This document shows, piece by piece, positions 51,105 to 60,924 of a DNA stretch of 64,000 nucleotides. The DNA is taken from assembly GCA_036268055.1 (NCBI GenBank), contig DATAUW010000013.1, positions 248,001 through 312,000 of the forward strand, read 5' to 3'. Origin of the DNA: Verrucomicrobiia bacterium (GTDB lineage Bacteria; Verrucomicrobiota; Verrucomicrobiia; Limisphaerales; Pedosphaeraceae). The notes below the pieces were generated by a model. It ran no database searches and had not been told where the DNA came from. It saw only the letters and a program-made list of their open reading frames with translations. The position numbers and the translations under genes are program-made. Every line of letters begins with the position of its first letter. Positions within the stretch are counted from its first letter, which is position 1.

Positions 51105-52052
51105 ATGCGAATGATCGGTCATGTGGACGGGGAAGCGAAGGCGCGCACGTTCAGCGATTACCTGTACGCGCAGGGAATCGAGAATCAAATCGAAGCGGAA
51201 AAAGAAAATTCGTGGTCCGTGTGGATCCACGCCGAGGAGCAACTGGCCCAGTCTCGCGAATTATTGCAGCGGTTCACCGAACAACCTTCCGACCCAGTCT
51301 TCCAGACGGTTGCCCGCGGCGCGAAGGGTTTGCGCGATCAGAAACAGAAGGAGCAAGCCGCGTGGGAAAAGCGTCTCAAACAGCGCCGGGATCTTTTTCG
51401 TCCCATGGCGGCTTACGGATTTGGCCCGGTGACGTTCATTCTTATCGTCATGTGCGTGATCGTGATGATTGCCAGTTATACTCGCGGCAGTTTTGTTTTG
51501 AATGCGCTGACGATCAGTGAACAGGACATCGTTGATGCCCACGTCATTGGGATTTGGGCGGCGCTCCACGAACGGCTTCAATTAATCACGGTGGTGCTGC
51601 CGGAAATCCGGCATGGACAAATCTGGCGATTGGTCACACCGATTTTTATTCACTTCGGCATCCTGCACATTTTTTTCAACATGCTTTGGCTGCGCGATCT
51701 GGGCAGCATGGTCGAAGGGCGGCAAAGCAGTTTGGTATTGGTGGCGCTGGTTTTGGGGATCGCGATTCTTTCCAATCTTGCGCAATACTTCGTCAGCGGA
51801 ATCGGATTTGGCGGGATGTCGGGGGTCGTTTACGGACTGCTCGGGTATATTTGGATAAGAGGAAAATTGGACCCCGGTTCGGGACTTTTTTTGCATCCAA
51901 GCACGGTGACCTTGATGCTGATTTGGTTTGTGGCTTGTTACACCGGACTGCTTGGCTCGGTTGCCAATACCTGCCATGCGGCTGGTCTGCTGGCCGGGAT
52001 GGCGTGGGGTTATCTATCGAGTCTGCGCCATAACCCGGGCGGGCGGCGCTGA
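51105..52052 (+). CDS. Rhomboid-family intramembrane serine protease
   Basis: 315 residues. Residues 1-70 resemble the cytoplasmic N-terminal domain of GlpG (HVDGEAKARTFSDYLYAQGI). Six membrane helices follow, with HFGILHIFFNMLWLRDLG, the catalytic Ser in GFGGMSGVVYGLLGY and catalytic His in NTCHAAGLLAGMAWG. It cleaves membrane proteins within the bilayer. ATG 51105 gives the family start; another Met lies two codons later. Confidence 0.95.
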   Translation: MRMIGHVDGEAKARTFSDYLYAQGIENQIEAEKENSWSVWIHAEEQLAQSRELLQRFTEQPSDPVFQTVARGAKGLRDQKQKEQAAWEKRLKQRRDLFRPMAAYGFGPVTFILIVMCVIVMIASYTRGSFVLNALTISEQDIVDAHVIGIWAALHERLQLITVVLPEIRHGQIWRLVTPIFIHFGILHIFFNMLWLRDLGSMVEGRQSSLVLVALVLGIAILSNLAQYFVSGIGFGGMSGVVYGLLGYIWIRGKLDPGSGLFLHPSTVTLMLIWFVACYTGLLGSVANTCHAAGLLAGMAWGYLSSLRHNPGGRR

Positions 52053-52497
52053 TCTTTGGCGGCCAAGGAACTGGCTCAGAACGAGACAGTCACTGGAAAC
52101 ATTTTGAGGCAGACGGCGGACTTTAATTGAGCGATGGTTGCCATCAGCCGCGGCAACAGATTGCCACGGACACCATCGGCCCGCTTTGGCCTGCGCGCCA
52201 AATTGCCTTAGCGGCTGGAATCGCGGTTCACCAACTGGTTAAGCCAGTGGAAAGCCGGTTGCTTGGATTGCTTCCAATCATTCGCCGGGGCATGGACTTG
52301 CATACGCAAGGTCTGACCGGGAGTGACGGTGTTAACTTGCCAGAGTTCGCGCCAGTTGCGCAACGGATGGAGTGGTTCAGGACTAATTTTCATAATTTTT
52401 CAGATGAAATGCGGCTTGTCCTTCGGACGTTCGCCCCGCGGCCCTCGTCGCATTACCTGTCCTCATGAAACCATTTTTTGTGCCACGCCTTTGTAGG
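52053..52497. other. Gap without a supported gene
   Basis: 445 bases between the rhomboid gene and the convergent response regulator gene. Open frames exist on both strands (for example 52208-52393 minus, 61 codons) but have no ribosome site or recognised motif. No obvious repeat was found. It may hold a small orphan gene or decayed sequence. Confidence 0.5.
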
Positions 52498-53130
52498 CTA
52501 TTTGCGCAAATATTTTACCACTGCGTCCGTCCGGGAATGGACCTGAAGCTTGCTGTAAATATTCTTCAAATGCTTGCGCACCGTATCAATGCTGATGGAA
52601 AGCCGGTCGGCGATTTCCTTGTAAAGGCAGCCTTGTGATAGATGGTGCAACACCTCTTCTTCACGTTTGGAAAGCGTTGCCATCTCGTCCATTGGCGACA
52701 GTTGGTGAAAATGTTTTACCACCTTCCGCGCGATGTGGCTCGACATCGGCGAGCCGCCGGTATGCACCTCGCGGATGGCTTCGAGGACTTTTTCCGGCGG
52801 CGTGCTTTTTACCATATAACCGCAGGCGCCGGCCACGAGCGCTTCAAAAACCTGGTCACTGTCCTCGTACACTGTAAACATTAAGACCAGTATGCCCGGT
52901 TGCAGCGCCTTCAATTTTCCCATGCACTGGATTCCATTCATCGCGGGCAGGTTGATGTCCATGAGCACCACCGAAGGCTGGCGGTCGGGGATTTCTTTCA
53001 AGGCTTCCTCGGCCGACCCGTAGGCGCCGAGGCAGGCGAATCCCGGCGCGTCCTGCAAATAGTTGAACACGCTTTCACGCAGCTCCGTATCGTCCTCGAC
53101 GACGCAGACCGTTATGTTGGTTTCGCTCAT
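52498..53130 (-). CDS. LuxR/FixJ-type response regulator
   Basis: 210 residues. Receiver domain (1-125) with acidic pocket VVEDDTE, phosphoacceptor Asp58 in VVLMDINLPAMNG and the switch Lys in YMVKSTPPEKVLEA. A LuxR-type HTH (about 145-208) follows: LSKREEEVLHHLSQGCLYKEIADRLSISIDTVRKHL. It is a NarL-class transcription regulator. It lies 77 bases downstream of the propeller sensor kinase on the same strand, and the two certainly form a pair. Confidence 0.95.
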   Translation of the reverse strand: MSETNITVCVVEDDTELRESVFNYLQDAPGFACLGAYGSAEEALKEIPDRQPSVVLMDINLPAMNGIQCMGKLKALQPGILVLMFTVYEDSDQVFEALVAGACGYMVKSTPPEKVLEAIREVHTGGSPMSSHIARKVVKHFHQLSPMDEMATLSKREEEVLHHLSQGCLYKEIADRLSISIDTVRKHLKNIYSKLQVHSRTDAVVKYLRK

Positions 53131-53207
53131 TGCCCATTGAAATTAATTAACTGCGCCCCGGCACGCAACTACATGGATTGGGGACAAGCTGGCGATTTGT
53201 TTTCGTT

Positions 53208-56200
53208 TCACGATTCCACCCCGCCTTTCAGATAGACGGTAAAGGTGATCTTCGTCCCCCGCCCTGCTCCGCTTTCGACCGCGCAACGTCCACCAATGGA
53301 ATTCAATCGGTGCTCCATGTTGGTCAAGCCATTGCCGATGCGGGCAGTTCGTTCGGCCGTTGCCTGGCGGTCAAATCCGCGCCCATTATCCAAAATGGTC
53401 ACCTCAAAAACTTCAGGCTGAACGGAGATTTTTACGGCAACGGTTGACGCGCCGGAATGCTTGAGAATGTTGTTCATAGCTTCCTTCGCCGCCAAAAGAA
53501 TATTGTGGCGTACGTCAGTTCCGAGGCGGCATGGTGGCAGTTCATCGGGAATGTCGAACTGGCAAAGTATCGGGCTGTTGTCAAAAAACTCGGTGGCATT
53601 GCGGCAAAGATACGTGGCGAGATGTTCCAGCGAATCGTTCGCCGGATTCACGGCCCACACGATTTCATCCAGGGCGCGGATCACGTCACGGGCGGTTTGC
53701 GACATTTTATCAATCTGCGGACCTGCTTCTTCTGGCAAAGCCAGTTTGCGTTTGGCCACGGCGCCCAGAAAAGAAATCTTGGTGAGCTTCGCGCCAATCT
53801 CATCGTGCATATCGCGCGCAATGCGGATACGTTCCTCCTCAATGGCGTGCTGCTTCTCCAGGCGTTGCACTTCGCGCTGCAAATTCCGCCGGGTAATTTG
53901 TTGCACCGTGCCGCCCGCCGCCGCAATCGCGAGAAACACGATGGCGCCCTTGAACCACCACGTTTGCCAAAAATGTGGCAGTAAAATAATAGCCACCGCC
54001 GCGCCGGTTTTGTTCCATACACCGTCATTGTTGCACGCCACCACGTCGAACTGATAAGTGCCCGGCGCAAGATTGTTATAATACGCAACGCGCCGCGTCA
54101 CTTCAGTCCAGTCTGAATCAACTCCTTCCAGTTTGTATTTGAAAAGATTTTTCTCCGGCGCTTGCAGGCTGAGCGCCGTGTAATGGAATTCCAAGTCGCC
54201 GTGTCCCGGGGGAATTTGCAACTTCTGTGGTGATATCCGCGCATGCCGGTTCGCCGCCCGCACTGCGAAGGAATGTTTGTCGGCAATCACTTCTTCGATC
54301 AAGACCGCGGGAGGTTTGTCGTTGACCGTCAGGTCTTGGCTGGGGTCAGTGACCGTCAGCCCCTTTGCGGTGGCAAACCACAGACGGCCATCACGCCCTT
54401 TCCAACCAGACGGCTTCGCGATGCCGTTGCATTGTGCCGTCTCCATGCCGTCAGCTTTGTCGTAGGCGATGCAGGTGATGGGAGTTCCGTTTTTGCCGCA
54501 CGCTTCGAGGTTTTGTTTGCTTACGCGATAGATTCCCCGGGAACAACTGATCCACAACCAACCGTGGTCGTCCTCGAGAATTTCAAACATCTCATCGCTG
54601 AACATTCCTTGCTTCGTAGTGTAAGTTGTAAGCTGGCCGTCTCGATATCGGCTCAAGCCCCTGCCGCCGGTGCCAATCCACAGATTATTTTCCGCGTCCT
54701 CGTAGAGTGAAATGATCGTTCGGTGCGACAGGTTTTGCTGCGCCGTCCAATTAACGAATTGGCCGTTCGTGCAATAATACAATCCATCGTTCGCGCCAAC
54801 CCACAAAGTTCCGCTGTGATCTTCAAGGATGCAGCGAATGACATTTGTCTCCATCAGGCGTTCGTTCTTATTCCAAAGAATCAGTCCCGGGCTCGCGCCG
54901 AACCAAAGATCTCCCTCGCGGTCGCGATAGATCACACGCACGACGCGATCCATCAGCGCCTGTTCCTGGCTCCAGACGCGAGAGAACTCGCCGTCCGCCA
55001 GTCGAAAGGTCCCGCCCTCGTAATCCGTGCCGATCAAAAGACTGCCGTCGCGGTCTTCGTAAAGCGCAAGAATCAAATTGGACGTCAACCCATTCGAGTC
55101 GCCATTTTCCGAGGTGTGATTGATGATTTTATCGCCCTGCAGTTGTGACAATCCCCCGCCCCACGTGCTGATCCACACATTGCCTTTTTTATCTTCCAGC
55201 ACGGACATGATATTATTATGCGCCAGACCCTGCTGGCGGGTGTAAGTAGTGAAACGCTTGATGCGTAATTGCTGCAACCCGTCGCGCGCGCCGATCCACA
55301 TATCCCCCTCCGCATCCTCGGTGATGGCATTGACTTGATCGTAAAAACTTCCCTGGCTGTCCTTCTCCACAATGAATTTCCCATTCACCCATCGGCTCAA
55401 CCCGCCGTAGGTTCCCACCCATAATTGCCCGCGGCGATCTTCAAAAAGCGTGGTGATATAATTATCCGCCAGCCCGTCCTTTTTTTGGTAGAGCGTCAAT
55501 TCACCATTCTTCAGGCAATACAAACCTTCCGATAATCCCACCCACAAATTGCTCTGGCTGTCCTGAAAAATCACACGCACGGATTTATCAGCAAAACTAT
55601 TTTCCATCGCGATGACGCCCTTGCGCCACACGTTCACTCCCCCGGCCGTGCCGATCATGACGCCGCCGTCCACTTCACAAAGCGAGCGCACCACATTGGT
55701 GCATAGCCCGTCCTTTTGCGTGAAGTGCGACCAGTTTCCATTTTGCCAGCGGAACAAACCGTCGAGAGTGCCGACCCAAAGCGAGCCGTCGTGCGTCTGC
55801 AAAATAGTGCGCACGGTATTGCCGCGCGTCTCGTTGCTTGGCCCGAAAAAAGTGAAAATGCCGTCGCGAAAAACCGTCAAGCCGCCGCCCGAAGTGCCGA
55901 TCCACAGCGAGCCGTCACTGCTCTCGCATAACGCGGAAATGGAAGAGCTTTTCAGGCCGGGAGTATTTTGCGGATTGAAGACAGTAAACTGCGCGCCGTC
56001 GAATCGAGACAAACCTTTTAATGTGCCGACCCACAAATAGCCGTCGCGGGTTTGCGTCAAGGCTTGCACGGCATTTTGCGGCAGGCCTTCTTCCATCAGC
56101 CACGCGCGCGAACTGTATTGGACATTCGTGTTGGTTGATTCCTCACCCTGCGCCGAATGGGAAAACAGCGCCAGTATGACGATGGCCGCCAGCCAAAGGA

Positions 56201-56264
56201 TGGAAGCCAGCCGACGCGCTCGGGAAAACAAATCATTGCCGACAAACCTCATGCCGTCATTCAT
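53208..56264 (-). CDS. Two-component sensor histidine kinase with beta-propeller sensor
   Basis: 1018 residues. A signal/anchor (about 15-40) precedes many propeller blades (about 50-690) with the repeat GxLWVGTxxGLxRxxxG (for example DGYLWVGTLKGLSRFDG). A Y_Y_Y-type domain (about 690-760) is followed by a membrane helix (about 772-792). The cytoplasmic kinase has the HisKA_3 phosphorylated His820 in RIARDMHDEIGAKL and an ATP-binding domain with KEAMNNILKHSGAS and ILDNGRGFD. This architecture resembles periplasmic polysaccharide sensors of Bacteroidota but without a fused regulator; the regulator is the next gene. Confidence 0.94.
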   Translation of the reverse strand: MNDGMRFVGNDLFSRARRLASILWLAAIVILALFSHSAQGEESTNTNVQYSSRAWLMEEGLPQNAVQALTQTRDGYLWVGTLKGLSRFDGAQFTVFNPQNTPGLKSSSISALCESSDGSLWIGTSGGGLTVFRDGIFTFFGPSNETRGNTVRTILQTHDGSLWVGTLDGLFRWQNGNWSHFTQKDGLCTNVVRSLCEVDGGVMIGTAGGVNVWRKGVIAMENSFADKSVRVIFQDSQSNLWVGLSEGLYCLKNGELTLYQKKDGLADNYITTLFEDRRGQLWVGTYGGLSRWVNGKFIVEKDSQGSFYDQVNAITEDAEGDMWIGARDGLQQLRIKRFTTYTRQQGLAHNNIMSVLEDKKGNVWISTWGGGLSQLQGDKIINHTSENGDSNGLTSNLILALYEDRDGSLLIGTDYEGGTFRLADGEFSRVWSQEQALMDRVVRVIYRDREGDLWFGASPGLILWNKNERLMETNVIRCILEDHSGTLWVGANDGLYYCTNGQFVNWTAQQNLSHRTIISLYEDAENNLWIGTGGRGLSRYRDGQLTTYTTKQGMFSDEMFEILEDDHGWLWISCSRGIYRVSKQNLEACGKNGTPITCIAYDKADGMETAQCNGIAKPSGWKGRDGRLWFATAKGLTVTDPSQDLTVNDKPPAVLIEEVIADKHSFAVRAANRHARISPQKLQIPPGHGDLEFHYTALSLQAPEKNLFKYKLEGVDSDWTEVTRRVAYYNNLAPGTYQFDVVACNNDGVWNKTGAAVAIILLPHFWQTWWFKGAIVFLAIAAAGGTVQQITRRNLQREVQRLEKQHAIEEERIRIARDMHDEIGAKLTKISFLGAVAKRKLALPEEAGPQIDKMSQTARDVIRALDEIVWAVNPANDSLEHLATYLCRNATEFFDNSPILCQFDIPDELPPCRLGTDVRHNILLAAKEAMNNILKHSGASTVAVKISVQPEVFEVTILDNGRGFDRQATAERTARIGNGLTNMEHRLNSIGGRCAVESGAGRGTKITFTVYLKGGVES

Positions 56265-56348
56265 CTAACCATTTTCGCGAGCGATAGGAAGCGGGAATTT
56301 TCCTTTGCCTTTGACCGCGCCGCAGGTTCTCAAATATTCTACCGACGA

Positions 56349-56828
56349 ATGAACAAAGCCCAGTTGCTCAAGCGCATTGTCGCCAGCCTGACCGATAACC
56401 TCAATGTGCTGGAAAAGGCCGCCCGCGCCTCGCATGCCGAAGCCACTCATGAAAGCAGCAAAGCCGAGAATAAATACGACACGCGCGGACTGGAGGCCGC
56501 CTATCTTGCTGGTGGCCAAGCGCGGCAGGCGCGCGAGATTCTCGATGCCATCAGAATTTACGAGAATATGGTAGCGAGAAAATTTGCCGCCGATGAACCG
56601 ATAGATTTGACCGCTCTGGTCGAGCTTGAAATGGACAAGTCGCGTTCGAGCTATTTTATCGGCCCCAAAAGCGGCGGCTTGGAAATCGAATATCAAGGCA
56701 AGGAAATCCTGGTCATCACGCCACAATCGCCGCTCGGCCAAAACTTGATGGGGAAACACAGCGGCGAGCGTTGGACGGCAAAAATGGGCGCGGCACAGGT
56801 TAAGTATCATATTGTGTCGGTAGAATAA
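56349..56828 (+). CDS. GreA/GreB-family elongation factor-like protein
   Basis: 159 residues. An N-terminal coiled coil contains SHAEATHESSKAENKYDTRGLEAAYLAGG, followed by a FKBP-like C-terminal domain (FIGPKSGGLEIEYQGKEILVITPQSPLGQNLMGKHSGE). This form, with ENKYDTRGLEA in the coil, belongs to a GreA-like branch distinct from canonical GreA. The role in rescuing backtracked polymerase is inferred. ATG 56349 is used; the long upstream frame overlaps the sensor gene and is spurious. Confidence 0.85.
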   Translation: MNKAQLLKRIVASLTDNLNVLEKAARASHAEATHESSKAENKYDTRGLEAAYLAGGQARQAREILDAIRIYENMVARKFAADEPIDLTALVELEMDKSRSSYFIGPKSGGLEIEYQGKEILVITPQSPLGQNLMGKHSGERWTAKMGAAQVKYHIVSVE

Positions 56829-56889
56829 CTTTGTTGGCTTGGCGTTGAATCGCAAATCTCTTGTCCAACCGGGCGACATTGAGTATGTG

Positions 56890-59541
56890 ATGGCGATGGA
56901 ACATCAAGGCAACCGGCGGTTGGTTCTTAAAACGGTAATCGGCCTATGGTTTTTTCTCTTCCTCGCCGCGCCGCTCGCGTTTGCGAACAGCCCTTTTATT
57001 TTTGCGTCCACTCCCGGAAAACTCCCCAAGGAGGTTGTGCCGCACCGTTACGAGATTCGTATCCAGCCGGATTTGGACAAACTCACGACTACTGGTTCTG
57101 TGATCGTGGATCTGGAATTCCTTCATCCGGCTAGGGAAATTGTTTTCAACGTCAACGACCTTAAAATTACTAAAGCCACTTTGCTCGATCCGGAACCGGT
57201 CAACCTCCTGCCTCACGCCAATACCAATAACCAGACCGTAGCGCTCAAACTTCCGCAGAAACATGCCGCCGGAAAAAGCCGCCTCGCGCTTGAGTTTACT
57301 GGTCGGATCGGTGAACAGGCTCAGGGTCTTTTCTATGTCAAATACAACGCGCCTTCCGGCAAAAAAATCATGCTCGGCACGCAGATGGAACCGACGGATG
57401 CCCGGCGCATGTTTCCGTGCTGGGATGAACCGGCATTTCGCGCCACGTATCAACTCACCGCTGTGCTTCCGGAAAAATTCAAAGCGTTTTCCAATCTCCC
57501 GATTGAACAGGAAACGCCGGTTGCCAGCGGCTTGAAGGAAACTCGTTTTGCAACCACTCCGCCCATGTCGAGTTATCTGGTCGTGCTCGTGGCCGGTGAG
57601 TTGGAATCCATCAGCGATGAAGTGGATGGAGTGAAGATTCGCGTCGTCACCACCGAAGGGAAATCGGAGCAAGGCCGTTACGCTCTCGATGCCACAAAGA
57701 AATTGCTGCATTATTATAATGATTACTTTGGCATCAAATATCCGCTGCCCAAGCTTGACCAAATCGCTATTCCCGGCGGCTTCGATGGCGCGATGGAAAA
57801 TTGGGGCGCGATCACTTACAACGAAAGCGTTTTGCTCTTCGATCCTAAAACCAGTTCACCCGAAACGCAGCGCGGCATCTTCGTGGATGTCGCTCATGAA
57901 ATGGCGCATCAATGGTTCGGCAATCTGGTCACAACCGCGTGGTGGGACGATCTCTGGCTCAACGAAGGTTTTGCTTCATGGATGGAAAACAAGGCGACCG
58001 ACCATTTCAATCCCGATTGGCAGATGTGGCTCGCCGCTGCTTCGGATAAAACCGCCGTGATGAGCGGCGACGCGCACAGCACGACGCATCCCATCCAGCA
58101 GGCGGTCGCAAATGAAAGCGAGGCGAACGATGCCTTTGACAGCATCACTTACGAAAAAGGTTCGGCGTTCCTGCGGATGCTCGAAGCGTATCTCGGTCCC
58201 GATGAATTTCGCCGCGGCATTCAACATTATCTTTCCGGACATCTTTATTCCAATGCCACCACGGCGGACCTTTGGGATGCCCTCGAAAATATTTCCGGCA
58301 AACCTATTCGCGCTATTTCCACCGGCTGGACGGAACAACCCGGCTTGCCGCTTGTGAGTGTGAAAGCAAAATGTTCCGATGGCCGCCAGGTTGTTTCTTT
58401 GGAGCAGCGCCGTTTTACTGTTCAGGATCCACATTCGTATCCGCTGCGTTGGGAAATTCCGATGACTCTCGTTTCCTCTGGCACCACGAACAAATATCTT
58501 CTCAAAGATAAAAGTGCCGAACTGCCGCTCGGTGATTGTTTGGCGCTGGTGAAAGCGAACGCCGGCGACACCGGCTATTACCGCGTCCAATATTCGCCCG
58601 CGCTCAACGAAAAGCTTTTGCAAAATCTCAATTCATTCTCGGCGGCGGATCGGCTCAATCTTTTGAATGATTCCTGGGCGCTGGTAGAAGCAGGCAAAGC
58701 TAGTTCCGCTGATTATTTTGCGTTCGTCGGTGCATTGCGTGATGAACAAACTTTTGCGATCTGGGACGAAATTATTTCCACTTGTTACCTGATTGATGAT
58801 TTGGAACAGGGACAACCGGGACGCAAGGCGTTCCAACAATTTGTTTGCTCGCTGCTGCGGCAGCCGTTTCAGGAAATTGGCTGGATGCCAAAAACGGGCG
58901 AGCCTTTCAATCAATCGCTGCTTCGCGGAAAAGTGATCGGCGCGTTGGGACACTTCGGCGATGCCCCGGTGATCGTCGAGGCCAAAAATCGGTTTGCGCA
59001 ATTTGTCGCGACCCCCGATTCGCTGCCGCCATCGCTGCGGCCCGCCGTGTTGCGCATCGGCGGTCGTTACGCGGACAAACCCATTTATGATCATCTCCAT
59101 GAGCTTGCCCGCAATGCCACCGGGACGGAGGAACGCGAACTTTATTATGGCGCGATGGGCAATGCCCTGGACCCCGAACTCGCGCGTGAAACTCTCGCAT
59201 TGTCCCTGACAAACGAAACCATTCCGCAGGAGGCAACATATTTTGTCATCATGGTCGCCACGCAAGGTGAACACAAAGAACTGGCCTGGAACTTCGCCCG
59301 CGACCACATGCCCGCGCTGCTGGCCAAGGTGGACGGGTTTAATCGCGATAATTATGTGCCATCTATTTTTGGCGCGTTCTCGGATGATTCGCGGGCGGAA
59401 GAGTTGCTGGCTTACGTCAAACATCACGTCTCAGCGGACGCAGTCATGAAGGCGCGCGAGGCCGCCGAGGAAATCCGTTTCAAGGCGATGCTCAAAAAAC
59501 GCGAACTGCCCGTCATTGATAATTGGGTCGCGACGCACTAA
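56890..59541 (+). CDS. M1-family metallopeptidase (aminopeptidase N-like)
   Basis: 883 residues, with a signal peptide (GLWFFLFLAAPLAFA), so exported. N-terminal beta domain (about 25-210) with substrate motif GGFDGAMENWGAITY; zinc site HEMAHQWFGNLVTT plus the distal Glu in WLNEGFASWMENKAT. A long helical C-terminal ERAP1-like domain (about 520-860) completes the enzyme. It trims N-terminal residues from peptides. Starts ATG 56890 or 56896 both fit; the TTG at 56839 is less likely. FKBP follows after 18 bases. Confidence 0.95.
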   Translation: MAMEHQGNRRLVLKTVIGLWFFLFLAAPLAFANSPFIFASTPGKLPKEVVPHRYEIRIQPDLDKLTTTGSVIVDLEFLHPAREIVFNVNDLKITKATLLDPEPVNLLPHANTNNQTVALKLPQKHAAGKSRLALEFTGRIGEQAQGLFYVKYNAPSGKKIMLGTQMEPTDARRMFPCWDEPAFRATYQLTAVLPEKFKAFSNLPIEQETPVASGLKETRFATTPPMSSYLVVLVAGELESISDEVDGVKIRVVTTEGKSEQGRYALDATKKLLHYYNDYFGIKYPLPKLDQIAIPGGFDGAMENWGAITYNESVLLFDPKTSSPETQRGIFVDVAHEMAHQWFGNLVTTAWWDDLWLNEGFASWMENKATDHFNPDWQMWLAAASDKTAVMSGDAHSTTHPIQQAVANESEANDAFDSITYEKGSAFLRMLEAYLGPDEFRRGIQHYLSGHLYSNATTADLWDALENISGKPIRAISTGWTEQPGLPLVSVKAKCSDGRQVVSLEQRRFTVQDPHSYPLRWEIPMTLVSSGTTNKYLLKDKSAELPLGDCLALVKANAGDTGYYRVQYSPALNEKLLQNLNSFSAADRLNLLNDSWALVEAGKASSADYFAFVGALRDEQTFAIWDEIISTCYLIDDLEQGQPGRKAFQQFVCSLLRQPFQEIGWMPKTGEPFNQSLLRGKVIGALGHFGDAPVIVEAKNRFAQFVATPDSLPPSLRPAVLRIGGRYADKPIYDHLHELARNATGTEERELYYGAMGNALDPELARETLALSLTNETIPQEATYFVIMVATQGEHKELAWNFARDHMPALLAKVDGFNRDNYVPSIFGAFSDDSRAEELLAYVKHHVSADAVMKAREAAEEIRFKAMLKKRELPVIDNWVATH

Positions 59542-59559
59542 ACTTATCCAAAATTATTT

Positions 59560-59877
59560 ATGAAAATTGAAAAACTTGCTACCGGCAACGGCGCCGCTCC
59601 CAAAATCGGCGATACCGTCACAGTTCATTATACGGGCTGGCTTACCGACGGCTCGAAATTTGACAGCTCGGTGGATCGCAATGATCCGTTCGCGTTTGTG
59701 CTCGGCACCGGCCAGGTTATTCAAGGCTGGGATGAAGGTGTGGCCACGATGAAGATCGGCGACAAAGTCCGCCTGACGATTCCTCCGGAAAAAGCCTACG
59801 GCCCCGATGGTTATCCGGGCGCGATTCCGCCGAATGCCACGCTCGTCTTTGAAGTCGAACTGCTCGAAATTTCCTGA
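59560..59877 (+). CDS. FKBP-type peptidyl-prolyl cis-trans isomerase
   Basis: 105 residues, one FKBP domain without signal: [50 protein letters not shown] and the closing [14 protein letters not shown]. All active-site aromatic and Asp residues of the family are present. It probably acts in the cytoplasm and may be cotranscribed with the M1 peptidase gene upstream. It converges on the alcohol dehydrogenase gene. Confidence 0.96.
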   Translation: MKIEKLATGNGAAPKIGDTVTVHYTGWLTDGSKFDSSVDRNDPFAFVLGTGQVIQGWDEGVATMKIGDKVRLTIPPEKAYGPDGYPGAIPPNATLVFEVELLEIS

Positions 59878-59879
59878 AC

Positions 59880-59902
59880 GATCACTCGCTCAAGGAGTGA
59901 TC
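59880..59902. terminator. Hairpin between FKBP and alcohol dehydrogenase genes
   Basis: GATCACTC (59880-59887) and GAGTGATC (59895-59902) form a perfect 8 bp stem with a seven-base loop between two convergent genes, overlapping the dehydrogenase stop. No T run follows, so it would be a partial or factor-aided terminator. Confidence 0.5.
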
Positions 59903-60918
59903 ACAACGCGCACGGCGTCACCGAACTGTTCGAGGCGATCGAGCGTGTCGTTGATGGCTTTGGCGCTCAGCGGGACGGTTTGCGTGATGGCGCCGGACAG
60001 GTTCAATCGCCCGCGCGTGACCCATTCCATCAGCCGGGGAATCTCCTGCGCCAGATGGTCCGAGACACCGATGATCTCTGCTTCCTTGTTCAAAATTTCG
60101 CCATAGGGCGCGATTTCAAGTTTCTGGTCGGTGATTCCCACCAGCAACGCGCGTCCCTTGATCGCAAGCGAACGCACAGCCTGTTGCATCGTCACGGGCA
60201 AGCCTATCAATTCCAGCGCCACGTCCACACCGCGACCATTAGTGAGCCGTTTGATTTCATTCACGGCATCAACACGCGACGCGTCCACGGGAATGGCGTC
60301 GAGTTTTTTAGCGATTTCCAATTTCGCGGGTTTGATGTCTACGGCGTAGATGGATGACGCTCCGTAAGCTCGCGCCAACTGCAATGCCGAAATTCCCAAG
60401 CCGCCCACGCCAAAAATCGCGACGGATTCGCCGGCCTTGAGACGCGCCTTGTTCAATGCGTGCAACGATGTTGCCGAAGAACACATAAGAATCGCGCCCT
60501 GTTCGTAGGGAATTTCATCCGGCAAACGAAAAACACTGCGCGCCGGGACGCTGATGAATTCCGCGTAGCCGCCGTCGCGATGTTTGCCGATCATTTGGCC
60601 AGTCGTGCAAAATTGTTCGTTGCCTTCGTTGCAATAGGCGCATTCTCCGCAGGTGACGAGATAATGCACGCAGACGCGATCGCCCGCTTTGAAGCGTGCG
60701 ACACCCGCGCCGACCCATTCGACCACACCCGCGACTTCGTGACCCAAAGTGAGCGGCAACGGTTGAACACTGGATCGGCCCGCGCGATAATGCGCATCCG
60801 AATGGCAAATGCCCGCCGCTTTGACGCGCACGAGGACGTCTTGCGCGCCAACTTGTGGCAAGGGAATTTCCCGCTCCTCCAACGGCCTGCCGGGTGCAAC
60901 GAGTCGGACTGCTTTCAT
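59890..60918 (-). CDS. Zinc-dependent alcohol dehydrogenase (MDR family)
   Basis: 342 residues. Catalytic zinc ligands in GICHSDAHYRAG and TLGHEVAGVVE, structural zinc cysteines in VTCGECAYCNEGNEQFC, and the NAD(P)-binding loop VAIFGVGGLGISALQLAR. The group resembles AdhP-type or cinnamyl-alcohol-like dehydrogenases; substrate unknown. It follows folB by six bases on the same strand. Confidence 0.95.
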   Translation of the reverse strand: MKAVRLVAPGRPLEEREIPLPQVGAQDVLVRVKAAGICHSDAHYRAGRSSVQPLPLTLGHEVAGVVEWVGAGVARFKAGDRVCVHYLVTCGECAYCNEGNEQFCTTGQMIGKHRDGGYAEFISVPARSVFRLPDEIPYEQGAILMCSSATSLHALNKARLKAGESVAIFGVGGLGISALQLARAYGASSIYAVDIKPAKLEIAKKLDAIPVDASRVDAVNEIKRLTNGRGVDVALELIGLPVTMQQAVRSLAIKGRALLVGITDQKLEIAPYGEILNKEAEIIGVSDHLAQEIPRLMEWVTRGRLNLSGAITQTVPLSAKAINDTLDRLEQFGDAVRVVITP

Positions 60919-60924
60919 GCCGCG

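Noticed and set aside
52127-52468. Open frames in the gap after the rhomboid gene, including 52208-52393 on the minus strand
   Set aside because: No ribosome site, no motif and both strands equally open; not enough to call a gene.
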